Part shown: positions 46,279 through 54,762 of the stretch, one piece after another
How positions within the stretch are numbered: position 1 is the stretch's first letter
Layout of the letters: every line of letters begins with the position of its first letter
Assembly (NCBI GenBank): GCA_029556335.1
Contig: JAKQFA010000003.1
Location: forward strand, 1-56,492
Source of the DNA: Methanobacteriota archaeon
Lineage (GTDB): Archaea; Methanobacteriota; Methanobacteria; Methanobacteriales; Methanobacteriaceae
DNA: 56,492 nt
Reading direction: 5' to 3'
The notes under the pieces: generated by a model
The model's input: the letters and a program-made list of their open reading frames with translations, nothing else
Told to the model about the DNA's origin: nothing
Database searches by the model: none
Made by a program: the position numbers and the translations under genes

Positions 46279-46992
46279 ATGAGTACATCTATTCCGGGCC
46301 TGGTGGAACTGCCTGAGTTCAGGGATCGCGTAAGGGTTTTCCAGGACCGGGAAGAGGCTGGAAAAGTATTATCAAAGATGTTAAGGGAGTTTCGCAACAC
46401 GGATACCCTGGTACTGGCCATACCCTCAGGTGGCGTGCCAGTTGGTGTGATTCTGGCCCGGATACTTCACCTGAACTTGGATGTGGCGGTGTCCAGTAAG
46501 GTCACCCTTCCCTGGAACCCGGAGGCAGGGTATGGGGCCGTGGCCTTTGACGGTACCGTGGTCCTCAACCATGATCTTATTGAGCGGCTGGGACTGGATG
46601 AGGCCACCACCAAGCAGGGCCTGAACCTGACCAGGGATAAGGTGAAAAGAAGGGTGCAGAAATTCAGGGAAAATAACAAGCTGGATATCCGTGACAGGAG
46701 GGTGATACTTACCGATGATGGCCTAGCATCGGGTTACACTTTACTAGCCGCCCTCCAGGCACTTGAAAACCAAAAAGTTAAAGAAAGGATTGTAGCCACC
46801 CCCACCGCCCACCTAGATGCATTGGAGATGTTAAAATCCCATCTTGATACTGTTTTCTGCCCTAATGTTCGTAGTGGGTGGAGTTTTGCCGTGGCAGATG
46901 CCTACCATTACTGGAGTGATGTGGAGGAGGATGAGGCAGTGGCGTTACTCAAAAAATTCCGCCAGGAGAAAGAAAGGTGGAATGAAAAGTAG
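46279..46992 (+). CDS. Phosphoribosyltransferase-like protein
   Basis: 237 residues from the ATG at 46279. PRPP-binding loop VILTDDGLASGYT at 142-154 and the flexible region LAIPSGGVPVGVILA at 46-60 place it in the type I PRTase group seen as stand-alone genes in archaea and bacteria. SSKVTLPWNPEAGYGAVAFDG is conserved in that subgroup. The base substrate cannot be assigned. Coupled to the serine protease upstream. Confidence 0.88.
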   Translation: MSTSIPGLVELPEFRDRVRVFQDREEAGKVLSKMLREFRNTDTLVLAIPSGGVPVGVILARILHLNLDVAVSSKVTLPWNPEAGYGAVAFDGTVVLNHDLIERLGLDEATTKQGLNLTRDKVKRRVQKFRENNKLDIRDRRVILTDDGLASGYTLLAALQALENQKVKERIVATPTAHLDALEMLKSHLDTVFCPNVRSGWSFAVADAYHYWSDVEEDEAVALLKKFRQEKERWNEK

Positions 46993-47189
46993 ATTATCTA
47001 AAAAAATGGTAGGGGCACAGCACCACCCCCAGGTAAAGATCATCAAAAACCTCATATTTCCAGTGCACAGGGTACATGGACCAGGGCATTTAGGTGCATT
47101 TCTAGAAAAATATTAGACTGGCTAAAAAAAATGCCACCAAAGGGATAATAAATTGAAAGGTGATAAAATACTAGTGAGGTGAAAAAAAT

Positions 47190-47444
47190 ATGCCAGGCAC
47201 TACTGATCCCCTGACATCCTTGAACTTCATATTTTGTATAATAATTTTGATCATGGGATACTGGGGTTTTCGTAAATATGAGGAACCCCTCCTATTCTAT
47301 ATTGGTATGGCCTTCGGACTTTTCGGAGTGTCTCACCTGGCACTGATTAGCGGATACCCCAGTAATTTATGGGTGCTAATACTGATCAGGACTGTGGCAT
47401 ATTTACTGGTTATATTTGCCCTGTTCCAAGCCATAAGGCGATGA
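47190..47444 (+). CDS. Small membrane protein, 84 residues
   Basis: Three hydrophobic helices at about 10-27, 33-51 and 59-79 with a short charged loop RKYEEP. SD GAGGTGA lies 9 bases upstream. No family recognised. The preceding 197 bases hold only a 36-codon frame without SD. Lies before the antiporter genes. Confidence 0.6.
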   Translation: MPGTTDPLTSLNFIFCIIILIMGYWGFRKYEEPLLFYIGMAFGLFGVSHLALISGYPSNLWVLILIRTVAYLLVIFALFQAIRR

Positions 47445-47555
47445 TGGATATTTTTTAAATTAACTATCAATTCCAAAAAGGATTTGTTATTACACAAAAT
47501 GCTATCCCATCAGGGGACTAAGATCCTTGTTCACAGACGGTGGAACCAATCCTCA

Positions 47556-47565
47556 TTTTATATAC
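47556..47565 (+). promoter_or_regulatory. TATA box of the Kef-type antiporter gene
   Basis: TTTTATATAC centred 25 bases before the ATG at 47586; no SD, so the message is predicted to be leaderless. Confidence 0.6.
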
Positions 47566-47585
47566 ATTCACGGGAAGTTTAACAC

Positions 47586-49523
47586 ATGGAGTTACTATTA
47601 TTAAAAGACGTGGTCATCATATTGGGGCTGTCAGTTGCGGTGCTTCTACTTTTTAGCCGGATAAAAATACCATCCATCCTGGCCTTCTTTGTAAGTGGAG
47701 TGCTGGCCGGCCCCCATGGACTGGGACTTATCAGTTCCGTCAGCCAAGTAGAACTTATAGCTGAACTGGGTGTTATATTCCTACTTTTCACCATTGGATT
47801 GGATTTTTCAATGGATAAATTCTCCCAGATAAAAAGATACGCCCTAGTGGGGGGCTCCCTGCAGGTGGGGTTAACAACACTGACGGTGACTATGATAAGC
47901 CTGGCATTGGGCTTCCCCATATCAGAATCTATTTTCATGGGACTATTGGTTTCCTTCAGCAGTACCGCCATTGTCCTAAGGATCCTTCAGGATAAAAAGC
48001 AGCTGGACAGTGTCCATGGACGAACCGCCCTGGGGATTCTTATCTTCCAGGACCTGGCTGTGGTGGTTGTAATCCTCTTAACCCCCCTCTTGGCTGGCTC
48101 CCCATCCAATAGCCTGGGTGATTGGCCGCTGCTTATAGGCCTGGGTGTGGGACTGGTGGCCTTCACAATCATCAGCAGCCGCTGGCTGGTGCCCTGGCTG
48201 TTACATTACATAGCCCATTTCAAGAGGAGAGACCTGTTCCTTTTAACCATCATCGTGATCTGCTTTGGAATTACCTGGATCACCACCGCCCTGGGATTAT
48301 CCCCGGCATTAGGTGCATTTTTGGCTGGCCTTATAATATCCAACACTGAGTACAGTTACCAGGCCCTGGGTAATGTGCTGCCCTTTCAGGATATATTTAT
48401 GAGCATATTTTTCATCTCAATTGGTATGCTCTTAAACGTGGGCTTCCTCCTGGAAAATCTATTCCTGATACTCCTCTTAACCCTGGCAGTTATACTCCTC
48501 AAATCCATAATTGCAGGTATTGCCACGGCATTATTGGGACTGTCCTTCAGGGTTATGGTGCTGGTAGGATTAATGTTAAGTCAGATTGGGGAGTTCTCCT
48601 TTATCCTGGCTGCAGAGGGGCAGCTCTTCGGCATCATCACTGAGCCCTTCTTTCAGATGATCCTCTCAGTCTCCATCCTGACCATGTCCCTGACCCCCTT
48701 CTTTAAAGACAGGGCCCATCAGATATCAGGGAGCCTGGAGAAGATGTTACCATTATCTGACAGGATACGCCGCGGAGCATACCCCCTACCCACCCCCCAG
48801 GATACTCCCCCAGAGGACCATCTCATCATCGTTGGATTTGGAGTTAACGGGAAAAACATGGCTCGTGCTGCCTCCAAGGCCCAGATACCCTACGTGGTGT
48901 TGGAACTGAATCCCCAAATTGTTAGAAATGAAAAAAAACATGGCCAACCAATCTACTATGGAGACGCTGCTCAGGCTACAGTTCTGGAGCAGCTGAACAT
49001 CCATGAAGCCCGGATCATGGTGGTGGCCATCTCTGACCCGGTGGGAAGTCGTAAAATAGTGGATATTGCCAAAAAAATTAATCCTAACGTCTACATAATC
49101 GTCAGAACCCGTTACATTTATGAAATCGATGAACTGTACTCCTTAGGGGCGGATGAAGTGATACCCGAGGAATTCGAGACTTCGGTGGAGATCTTCAGCC
49201 GGGTTATGAAGCAGTACCAGTTACCCCCTGATAAAATCAACCAGTTCATCCATGAAATCCGATCCGATGGCTACGGAATGTTCCGAACCCTCACCAACTG
49301 GGAAATCAATACCTGCAGTATCAACGATGCTTTAACTGATCTGCAAGTCTCATCCTACACTATTGAAGAGGATAAACTGTTAAAAGAGCTCCATCTGGAA
49401 AGTCAGGGCTTGACACCCATCGCCGTGGCCCGGGGTAAGCAGACCCTCCGAAACCTGGATGACAATTTTCTGCTGGAACCAGATGATGTGTTGATCTACA
49501 CCCATCAGGCCGAGGTAGAGTAG
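47586..49523 (+). CDS. CPA2 (Kef-type) monovalent cation/proton antiporter with TrkA domains
   Basis: 645 residues. Twelve or so membrane helices at about 5-385 with ALGLSPALGAFLAGLIIS and SFSSTAIVLRILQDK typical of KefB/C; then a cytoplasmic RCK/TrkA-N domain from about 411 (HLIIVGFGVNGKNMARA, nucleotide-binding GxGxNG; partner ELNP) and a TrkA-C domain at about 565-645. Likely exports K+ or Na+ in exchange for H+, gated by nucleotide. Adjacent to a second antiporter gene. Predicted leaderless. Confidence 0.93.
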   Translation: MELLLLKDVVIILGLSVAVLLLFSRIKIPSILAFFVSGVLAGPHGLGLISSVSQVELIAELGVIFLLFTIGLDFSMDKFSQIKRYALVGGSLQVGLTTLTVTMISLALGFPISESIFMGLLVSFSSTAIVLRILQDKKQLDSVHGRTALGILIFQDLAVVVVILLTPLLAGSPSNSLGDWPLLIGLGVGLVAFTIISSRWLVPWLLHYIAHFKRRDLFLLTIIVICFGITWITTALGLSPALGAFLAGLIISNTEYSYQALGNVLPFQDIFMSIFFISIGMLLNVGFLLENLFLILLLTLAVILLKSIIAGIATALLGLSFRVMVLVGLMLSQIGEFSFILAAEGQLFGIITEPFFQMILSVSILTMSLTPFFKDRAHQISGSLEKMLPLSDRIRRGAYPLPTPQDTPPEDHLIIVGFGVNGKNMARAASKAQIPYVVLELNPQIVRNEKKHGQPIYYGDAAQATVLEQLNIHEARIMVVAISDPVGSRKIVDIAKKINPNVYIIVRTRYIYEIDELYSLGADEVIPEEFETSVEIFSRVMKQYQLPPDKINQFIHEIRSDGYGMFRTLTNWEINTCSINDALTDLQVSSYTIEEDKLLKELHLESQGLTPIAVARGKQTLRNLDDNFLLEPDDVLIYTHQAEVE

Positions 49524-49630
49524 TTTATCATAAATTGTCTCCAGTATCCTCCCAAGCATCCTGAATTGCATATCCAAAAATTTTATCACAGAATATATAT
49601 TAATAGTGGGTGGCGAAGAAATTTTAGGTA

Positions 49631-50808
49631 ATGGTTTTTGAACAGTTCCTCCTGGTTGCATCCTTGTTGATTTTTATCAGCATCATAATCAGCAAATTTC
49701 CTACCGACTGGGAATCCCATCCCTACTCTTTTTCCTTTTAATAGGCATGCTTGCTGGTTCTGAAGGACTTGGCGGTATTTATTTTGATAACCCAGTGATT
49801 ACACAAGCCATGGGAACAATAGCACTAGTGTTCATCCTTTTTTCCGGGGGGTTAGATACCAAGTGGGGGGAGGTCAGACCAGTTTTGGGGCAGGGGATTG
49901 TGCTATCCACCCTGGGAGTTTTCATTACAGCAGTTGCCGTGGGGCTGTTCATAAACTGGGTCACCAACTGGCCCCTGTTACTGTCCTTACTCATCGGATC
50001 CATTGTTTCCTCCACCGATGCAGCCGCTGTGTTCTCCATTTTCTGTTCCCATAGAACTGGTCTTAAAAATAACATTGAACCCCTACTTGAATTAGAAAGC
50101 GGAAGCAACGACCCTATGGCTTACTTCCTCACCATCACCCTAATACATCTTATCTTAAATCCAAGCACATCCCTGCAGTCCATGATCCTGTCACTAATTC
50201 AGTCCATTGGACTGGGAATATTGCTGGGTGTGGTCTGGGGGAAAGGATCAGCAAAACTCTTAAACAGCATCAAACTACAGATCACCGGGCTTTATCCTGT
50301 CCTCTTGATTGCACTATCTGGCCTGATGTTTACGGTAACCTACTTCATGGGTGGGAATGGCTTTCTAAGCGTCTACATTGGGGCCATGATCATTGGAAAT
50401 AGTGATTTTCTCCATAAAAAAACTCAAAAAGAGTTTTTTGATGCGATAGCCTGGTTGTGGCAAATTTTCATGTTCATGATCCTGGGTCTTCTGGTGTTTC
50501 CCTCAGAAATCATTCCAGTAATGGGTATTGGACTTCTCATATCATTTTTCCTAATACTGGTGGCCCGGCCCCTCAGCATCTTTTTATGCCTGGCCCCATT
50601 CCAGGCAGGGTTTAAAGATAAAATTTTAATATCCTGGGTGGGTATAAAGGGTGCTGTCCCCATTATCCTGGCCACCTTCCCCATAGTGGCTGGTATTCAA
50701 GGGGCTGATATGATCTTCAACGTAGTTTTCTTCATCACCATTACCTCCGCCCTGATCCAGGGATCCACCATTTACACCCTGGCCCGGTATCTGGGCTTGA
50801 ACCAGTGA
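49631..50808 (+). pseudogene. NhaP2/CvrA-type cation/proton antiporter, frame broken by a 1-base deletion
   Basis: CPA1-type exchanger. The frame starting at 49631 gives MVFEQFLLVASLLIFISIII-SKF and then shifts; from 49702 the other frame continues YRLGIPSLLFFLLIGMLAGSEG, the known start of NhaP2-like proteins. The shift is at 49697-49701 (AAATTTCC, one T missing); repairing it gives 392 residues. Later motifs: GSIVSSTDAAAVFSI, ESGSNDPMAYFLTI, and KGAVPIILATFPIVAG. The ATG-like codon at 49747 alone would lose the first helix and more. Either a homopolymer sequencing error or a recent mutation. TATA at about 49590-49602. Confidence 0.88.
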
Positions 50809-51032
50809 TAAAAACCTGGACATAGAACTGCTGCGAGGCCTGAAATGAGGTGTTGGCCTTAATTTTAAGGGGATAGGAATCTGTTCATGGTGGTTAGGGC
50901 ATTATCTACCGGTCAAAGTGGGAGCAACACCAGGGCGCCAAGGTTGACACCAGATCTGACTGCCTGATAAAATCTTGTCCCCTAGTACACCATATCAGTT
51001 AATGAAACTATAGGTTCTTCATTTTAAAAACC

Positions 51033-51045
51033 ATAAATTAATTTA
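51033..51045 (+). promoter_or_regulatory. TATA element of the AhpD-like gene
   Basis: ATAAATTAATTTA centred about 29 bases before the ATG at 51068, with no SD, hence a probable leaderless message. The 259-base gap 50809-51067 otherwise holds only a short stem AGGCC/GGCCT near 50837-50860. Confidence 0.45.
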
Positions 51046-51067
51046 CCAGAACAATAAAGTTGCTACT

Positions 51068-51367
51068 ATGGTTAAAACTACCCCTGCAGATACTATTCTA
51101 GAAAAAATGGATCCGGAAGTTCAGAATGCCTTCAAAAAACTGGCCCAAGCCATCCACAAGGAGGGAGCCCTATCCACCCGGGAGAAAACACTTATAGCAT
51201 TGGCCTCTTCAGTGGCCATTCGTTGTCAGGACTGTGTGAAGCGGCATGCTAAGCTGGCCACCCAGGCCGGTGCCAGTCAGGAAGAGCTTTTAGAAGCCGC
51301 AGCCCTAGCTAGTCTGGTGAGGATGGGCTCTGGTTTAAACACAGCCTCCACCATTGTGAAAGATTAA
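51068..51367 (+). CDS. Carboxymuconolactone decarboxylase/AhpD-like protein
   Basis: 99 residues, an all-helical CMD-type fold. The AhpD-like active site CQDCVKRHAKLA has CxxC and the following His; GALSTREKTLIALASSVA precedes it. In AhpD this group reduces peroxidase partners; many single-domain archaeal ones are uncharacterised. The Cys pair suggests a thiol-disulfide role. Own promoter. Confidence 0.9.
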   Translation: MVKTTPADTILEKMDPEVQNAFKKLAQAIHKEGALSTREKTLIALASSVAIRCQDCVKRHAKLATQAGASQEELLEAAALASLVRMGSGLNTASTIVKD

Positions 51368-51530
51368 TAAACTATATCAACCATCCCCCTATACTAAACA
51401 TAAACCATGGTTCAGATATTTTTTGATTAACAACCTTTAACCATCCCTTTCTATTAAATAGGCCTTAATTACTGGAAATGGTAACAGAATTTGCCATTGG
51501 TGTTGATGTGATAATCAGGAGGTTTGTATA

Positions 51531-52550
51531 GTGAAGTACAAAGCCCTAGTCCTGATCCTGGTGGGACTCGGAGTCCTGGCCGTCATGGTCCTCTTCATTG
51601 GACCGGCTAAGATAGAGGACGCCATTAAACTGGCTGACCCCTGGTACCTAGCCCTGGCTGTGATCCTCCAGTTTGTAACCTACGGCCTGTGGACTTTAAG
51701 ATGGTCCATTAACATCCAGTCAGTGGGGTTGTCCATTGAAAATCGGGACCTTCTCCCCATGCTCCTGGTGGGCCTGGCCGTTAACAACATCACCCCCAGT
51801 GCCCGGGGGGGAGGAGAACCAGTTCGGGGTTACATACTGAGTAAGTACACTGCATCTTCCTTTGAAAAGGCCTTTGCCACGGTCATCGCTGACCGGGCCC
51901 TGGATACCATCCCCTTCATTGTGTTATCGGTGATCACCATCATAGCCGCGGCTTCACATCTGAATTTACCAGGCTATGGATTGTACTCCATCACCATCGC
52001 AGTGGTGGTACTGGTGTCCGGGTTCCTGGTACTACTGTACATGGCCTTCAACCTGGAATTCGGACGTAAAGTATCCTTGTGGATAGCAAGGGTCATAAAA
52101 CGGTTTTCCAGGAAGGAACACGCCCATCTGGAAGAAAAGGCCCTGAAGGCAATTTATGACTTCCAGAACAGCATGCGTATCATGGGAAAAGACAAAAACG
52201 TGCTGATCAAAGGCCTGGGCCTTTCCTTTCTCATCTGGTTTTTGGAGATCCTCCGGGTTTACATTATATTTGCGGCCTTCAACGTGGACGTATCCCTACT
52301 GGTCATAGCTGAGGTCTTCATCATATCCACCCTCATCGGATTCATACCCCTACTCCCGGGTGGTCTGGGGGCGGTGGATGGACTGATGATTATACTCTTC
52401 TCAGCAGCAGGCATACCCCCATCCACAAGTGCAGCAGCCACCATCATAGAGAGATTAATATCCTTCTGGATGACCACCATCCTGGGCCTGATATCTTTAC
52501 CCTACTTCGGGGCCGCAGCAGTAGAGAAGGTGTTCAAAAAGGGACATTGA
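51531..52550 (+). CDS. UPF0104 / LPG-synthase transmembrane-domain family protein
   Basis: 339 residues with eight or so membrane helices. SARGGGEPVRGYILSKYTA and the C-terminal PLLPGGLGAVDGLMIILF are the signature of the lysylphosphatidylglycerol synthase TM (YbhN/AglD-like) family, lacking the catalytic C-terminal domain. Likely flippase or lipid-linked transfer role in the envelope. Start is GTG with AGGAGGT upstream. Followed by sugar genes. Confidence 0.88.
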   Translation: MKYKALVLILVGLGVLAVMVLFIGPAKIEDAIKLADPWYLALAVILQFVTYGLWTLRWSINIQSVGLSIENRDLLPMLLVGLAVNNITPSARGGGEPVRGYILSKYTASSFEKAFATVIADRALDTIPFIVLSVITIIAAASHLNLPGYGLYSITIAVVVLVSGFLVLLYMAFNLEFGRKVSLWIARVIKRFSRKEHAHLEEKALKAIYDFQNSMRIMGKDKNVLIKGLGLSFLIWFLEILRVYIIFAAFNVDVSLLVIAEVFIISTLIGFIPLLPGGLGAVDGLMIILFSAAGIPPSTSAAATIIERLISFWMTTILGLISLPYFGAAAVEKVFKKGH

Positions 52551-52667
52551 CCATGACAGCCCCCCCACAGGACCTGCCAAGATCCGGGGGTTCGCTGCCC
52601 TGTTCCTCCCCAGCCACCATAAACTGCACCAGGGTCTGGTAAGGGATGGTACATGGTGAAGTTCCCC

Positions 52668-53849
52668 ATGAGAATATTCAATAATCACCCTACCATATTA
52701 GTATTAAGTGGAGGTGTAGAATTGCCGGGTATAGGGGAATTGGAAAAAATCCTGGAGGACCTAGGAAAAGCTGACCCTGAGTCATTCCAGATTTTCAGTG
52801 ACATTTTTCTGGTTGAATCCAGCCAGGGTAATATGTTGTTTCCGGAAAGCTTCAAGGAAAAGGCGAGAGAATACTTTGGAATTAAAAAAGATGGCCGAGT
52901 CATTGAATCCCAGGACCAGGTATTGGGGCGCCTGGAAAGGCAGGGCATAATCAGCATCTACAATCACTGGACCGGGGAAGGATCCCTGTTCAATTCTCTC
53001 CGGGCAGAAAGGCCAGGTATAAGCAGGGATGAATGGGAGAATGAGCTCCGAGTCATTGATGAACAAGTAAAAAGCAGCACCCCTGGCTGTGACTTTTGCC
53101 AGCCCGAAAAATACACACCTGAAGATGTTTTCGGCAGGATAAAGGGCAGACACTGTATAACTGGAGCCAACATTGCCAAATATGATGCCTGGAGTAGTAT
53201 CATATTTTTCAACCGCCACCACCCCCTCAGGTTCAACTACAAGGAGGTGGCTGATTACCTGGAAACAGGGTGGTCCTGGTTTTTAAGGGTCCAGGAACAG
53301 GACCCGGATTATGGATATCCCACCTTTTTATGGAACTGCCTCCCCCGGGCTGGGGCATCACAGATACATGGCCACGCCCAGATACTCATGAGTAAAAGGC
53401 CTTATGCTAAGTTCAGGGCATTGTTGGATGGTGTAACACGGTACAGGCAGGAGAAGGATAGGGATTACTTCCAGGATCTTTACAGGTGCCACCAGGCAGT
53501 GGGCCTGGCCACAGGAGATGTGGACTTGGGGGTTATAGCCAGCCTGACTCCGGTTAAAGAAAAAGAGCTCATCATCCTGAGCCAAAAATCGCCCTACCAA
53601 TCTGATAGGGTTAAGAAAACCATTTACTCTGTTCTTAGAATATTTTTAGATGTGCTGGGTGTGACCAGTTTCAATCTATCCATCATGGGGCCGGGTCTTG
53701 ACCAGGAGAAGGATGCACCCCACCTAGTGAGGATGGTTGATCGGGGGAGTATGTTGAAGAACACAAACGATATAGGGGCTATGGAGCTTTACGGCAGCAG
53801 CGTCATAGCCAACGACCCCTACCAAGTGATTAAGGCTCTGAGGCAGTGA
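52668..53849 (+). CDS. GalT-like HIT-superfamily nucleotidyltransferase/phosphorylase
   Basis: 393 residues from the ATG at 52668 (GGTGA eight bases upstream; ATG at 52653 is an alternative). Residues about 1-135 have no motif I recognise. The HIT-like domain follows: CDFC (141-144, possible zinc pair as in GalT), FFNRHHPLRFNYKEV, and the nucleophile motif ASQIHGHAQ with His234, His236 and Gln238, equivalent to the HPHxQ of GalT. It may move a nucleotide between sugar phosphates. Its neighbours (a trehalose-phosphatase-like gene, a sugar pyrophosphorylase, and a hexomutase) fit this. Substrate unproven. Confidence 0.8.
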   Translation: MRIFNNHPTILVLSGGVELPGIGELEKILEDLGKADPESFQIFSDIFLVESSQGNMLFPESFKEKAREYFGIKKDGRVIESQDQVLGRLERQGIISIYNHWTGEGSLFNSLRAERPGISRDEWENELRVIDEQVKSSTPGCDFCQPEKYTPEDVFGRIKGRHCITGANIAKYDAWSSIIFFNRHHPLRFNYKEVADYLETGWSWFLRVQEQDPDYGYPTFLWNCLPRAGASQIHGHAQILMSKRPYAKFRALLDGVTRYRQEKDRDYFQDLYRCHQAVGLATGDVDLGVIASLTPVKEKELIILSQKSPYQSDRVKKTIYSVLRIFLDVLGVTSFNLSIMGPGLDQEKDAPHLVRMVDRGSMLKNTNDIGAMELYGSSVIANDPYQVIKALRQ

Positions 53850-53857
53850 GGAATTCC

Positions 53858-54661
53858 ATGTCCAGATACCTATTCCAACACCTGGATGAGCTTGAAAAGT
53901 TTAAAGATGATACCCGGACTGGTATTGTTACGGATGTTGATGGCACACTCAGTGAGATAGCCCCCACCCCTGATGGAGCGGTGGTCAGCCCGGATATGAA
54001 GCACCAACTGGAGCGGGTTAAGGATAAATATGGTCTGGTAGCTGTCCTCAGTGGCAGGTCTGCTGTGAATGCCAGGAATATGGTGGGTGTGGAGGGGATT
54101 CTCTACATCGGAAATCATGGCCTGGAGTATCTGAAAAACGGGGCCAGCCACGTGGATCAGGAGGTGAAGCCCTACCTTTCCCAGGTAAAAGAAGCGGCCC
54201 GAAGCATCAGAGAACATCCCTCCTGCCCCAAGGAGGGCGTGTTATGGGAGGATAAGGGGGTTTGCTACTCCATCCATTACCGTCTCGCCCCCGACCCAGA
54301 GGAGGCTCATGAAAGGATCTTGGAAATAGTGGAAGATCTGGATGGTGTTAAGAGTCTTAAGGTGACTGAGGGCAGGAAGATCATCGAAATAAGACCCCCA
54401 GTAGGCTTTGATAAGGGCCAGATCATGGAGAGGCTGGTGGATGAGAACAAGCTGCAGAAGGTAATCTACCTAGGTGATGACATCACCGATGCAGATGCAT
54501 TCACAAAATTAAGGGAACTAAGAAACAGTGGGAAGGTAGAGGGGGTGGGGGTTCTTGTAGTTTCCGATGAAATCCCACCGGAAGTGAAGGACAGTGCAGA
54601 CTTTCATGTTCACAGTGTGGATGATGTTTTAAAATTTTTTAAATGGATTAACCACCCCTGA
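53858..54661 (+). CDS. otsB: Trehalose-6-phosphate phosphatase-like HAD protein
   Basis: 267 residues from the ATG at 53858 (SD GAGGA, five bases). HAD motif I VTDVDGTLSE (Asp26, Asp28), motif II LSGRSA, motif III/IV KVIYLGDDITDADAF. GNHGLEYL and EVKPYL are OtsB-like cap elements. No trehalose synthase (OtsA) is in the window, so the substrate may be another sugar phosphate. The frame overlaps the end of the GalT-like gene at 53846-53849 by an upstream GTG not used here. Confidence 0.88.
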   Translation: MSRYLFQHLDELEKFKDDTRTGIVTDVDGTLSEIAPTPDGAVVSPDMKHQLERVKDKYGLVAVLSGRSAVNARNMVGVEGILYIGNHGLEYLKNGASHVDQEVKPYLSQVKEAARSIREHPSCPKEGVLWEDKGVCYSIHYRLAPDPEEAHERILEIVEDLDGVKSLKVTEGRKIIEIRPPVGFDKGQIMERLVDENKLQKVIYLGDDITDADAFTKLRELRNSGKVEGVGVLVVSDEIPPEVKDSADFHVHSVDDVLKFFKWINHP

Positions 54662-54683
54662 TATCTTTTTAACCCAAGCACTA

Positions 54684-54720
54684 CCCCTTTAAGGGGCAAA
54701 TAATTGGTTAATAATTTTTT
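54684..54720 (+). terminator. Short hairpin with T run after the OtsB-like gene
   Basis: CCCCTTTAAGGGG palindrome at 54684-54696 followed by an AT-rich stretch and TTTTTT at 54715-54720. Likely ends the UPF0104/GalT-like/OtsB transcript. Confidence 0.4.
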
Positions 54721-54726
54721 ATGAAT

Positions 54727-54736
54727 AATTATTTAT
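54727..54736 (+). promoter_or_regulatory. TATA element of the sugar pyrophosphorylase gene
   Basis: AATTATTTAT, about 31 bases before the ATG at 54763; no SD is seen (TATCTCCT precedes the ATG), so a leaderless message is likely. Confidence 0.45.
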
Positions 54737-54762
54737 GAATCAGGACCCATACATTATCTCCT

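Noticed and set aside
47006..47116. 36-codon frame MVGAQHHPQ... between the PRTase and the small membrane protein
   Set aside because: No SD and no downstream structure; His content is odd but not enough evidence for a gene.
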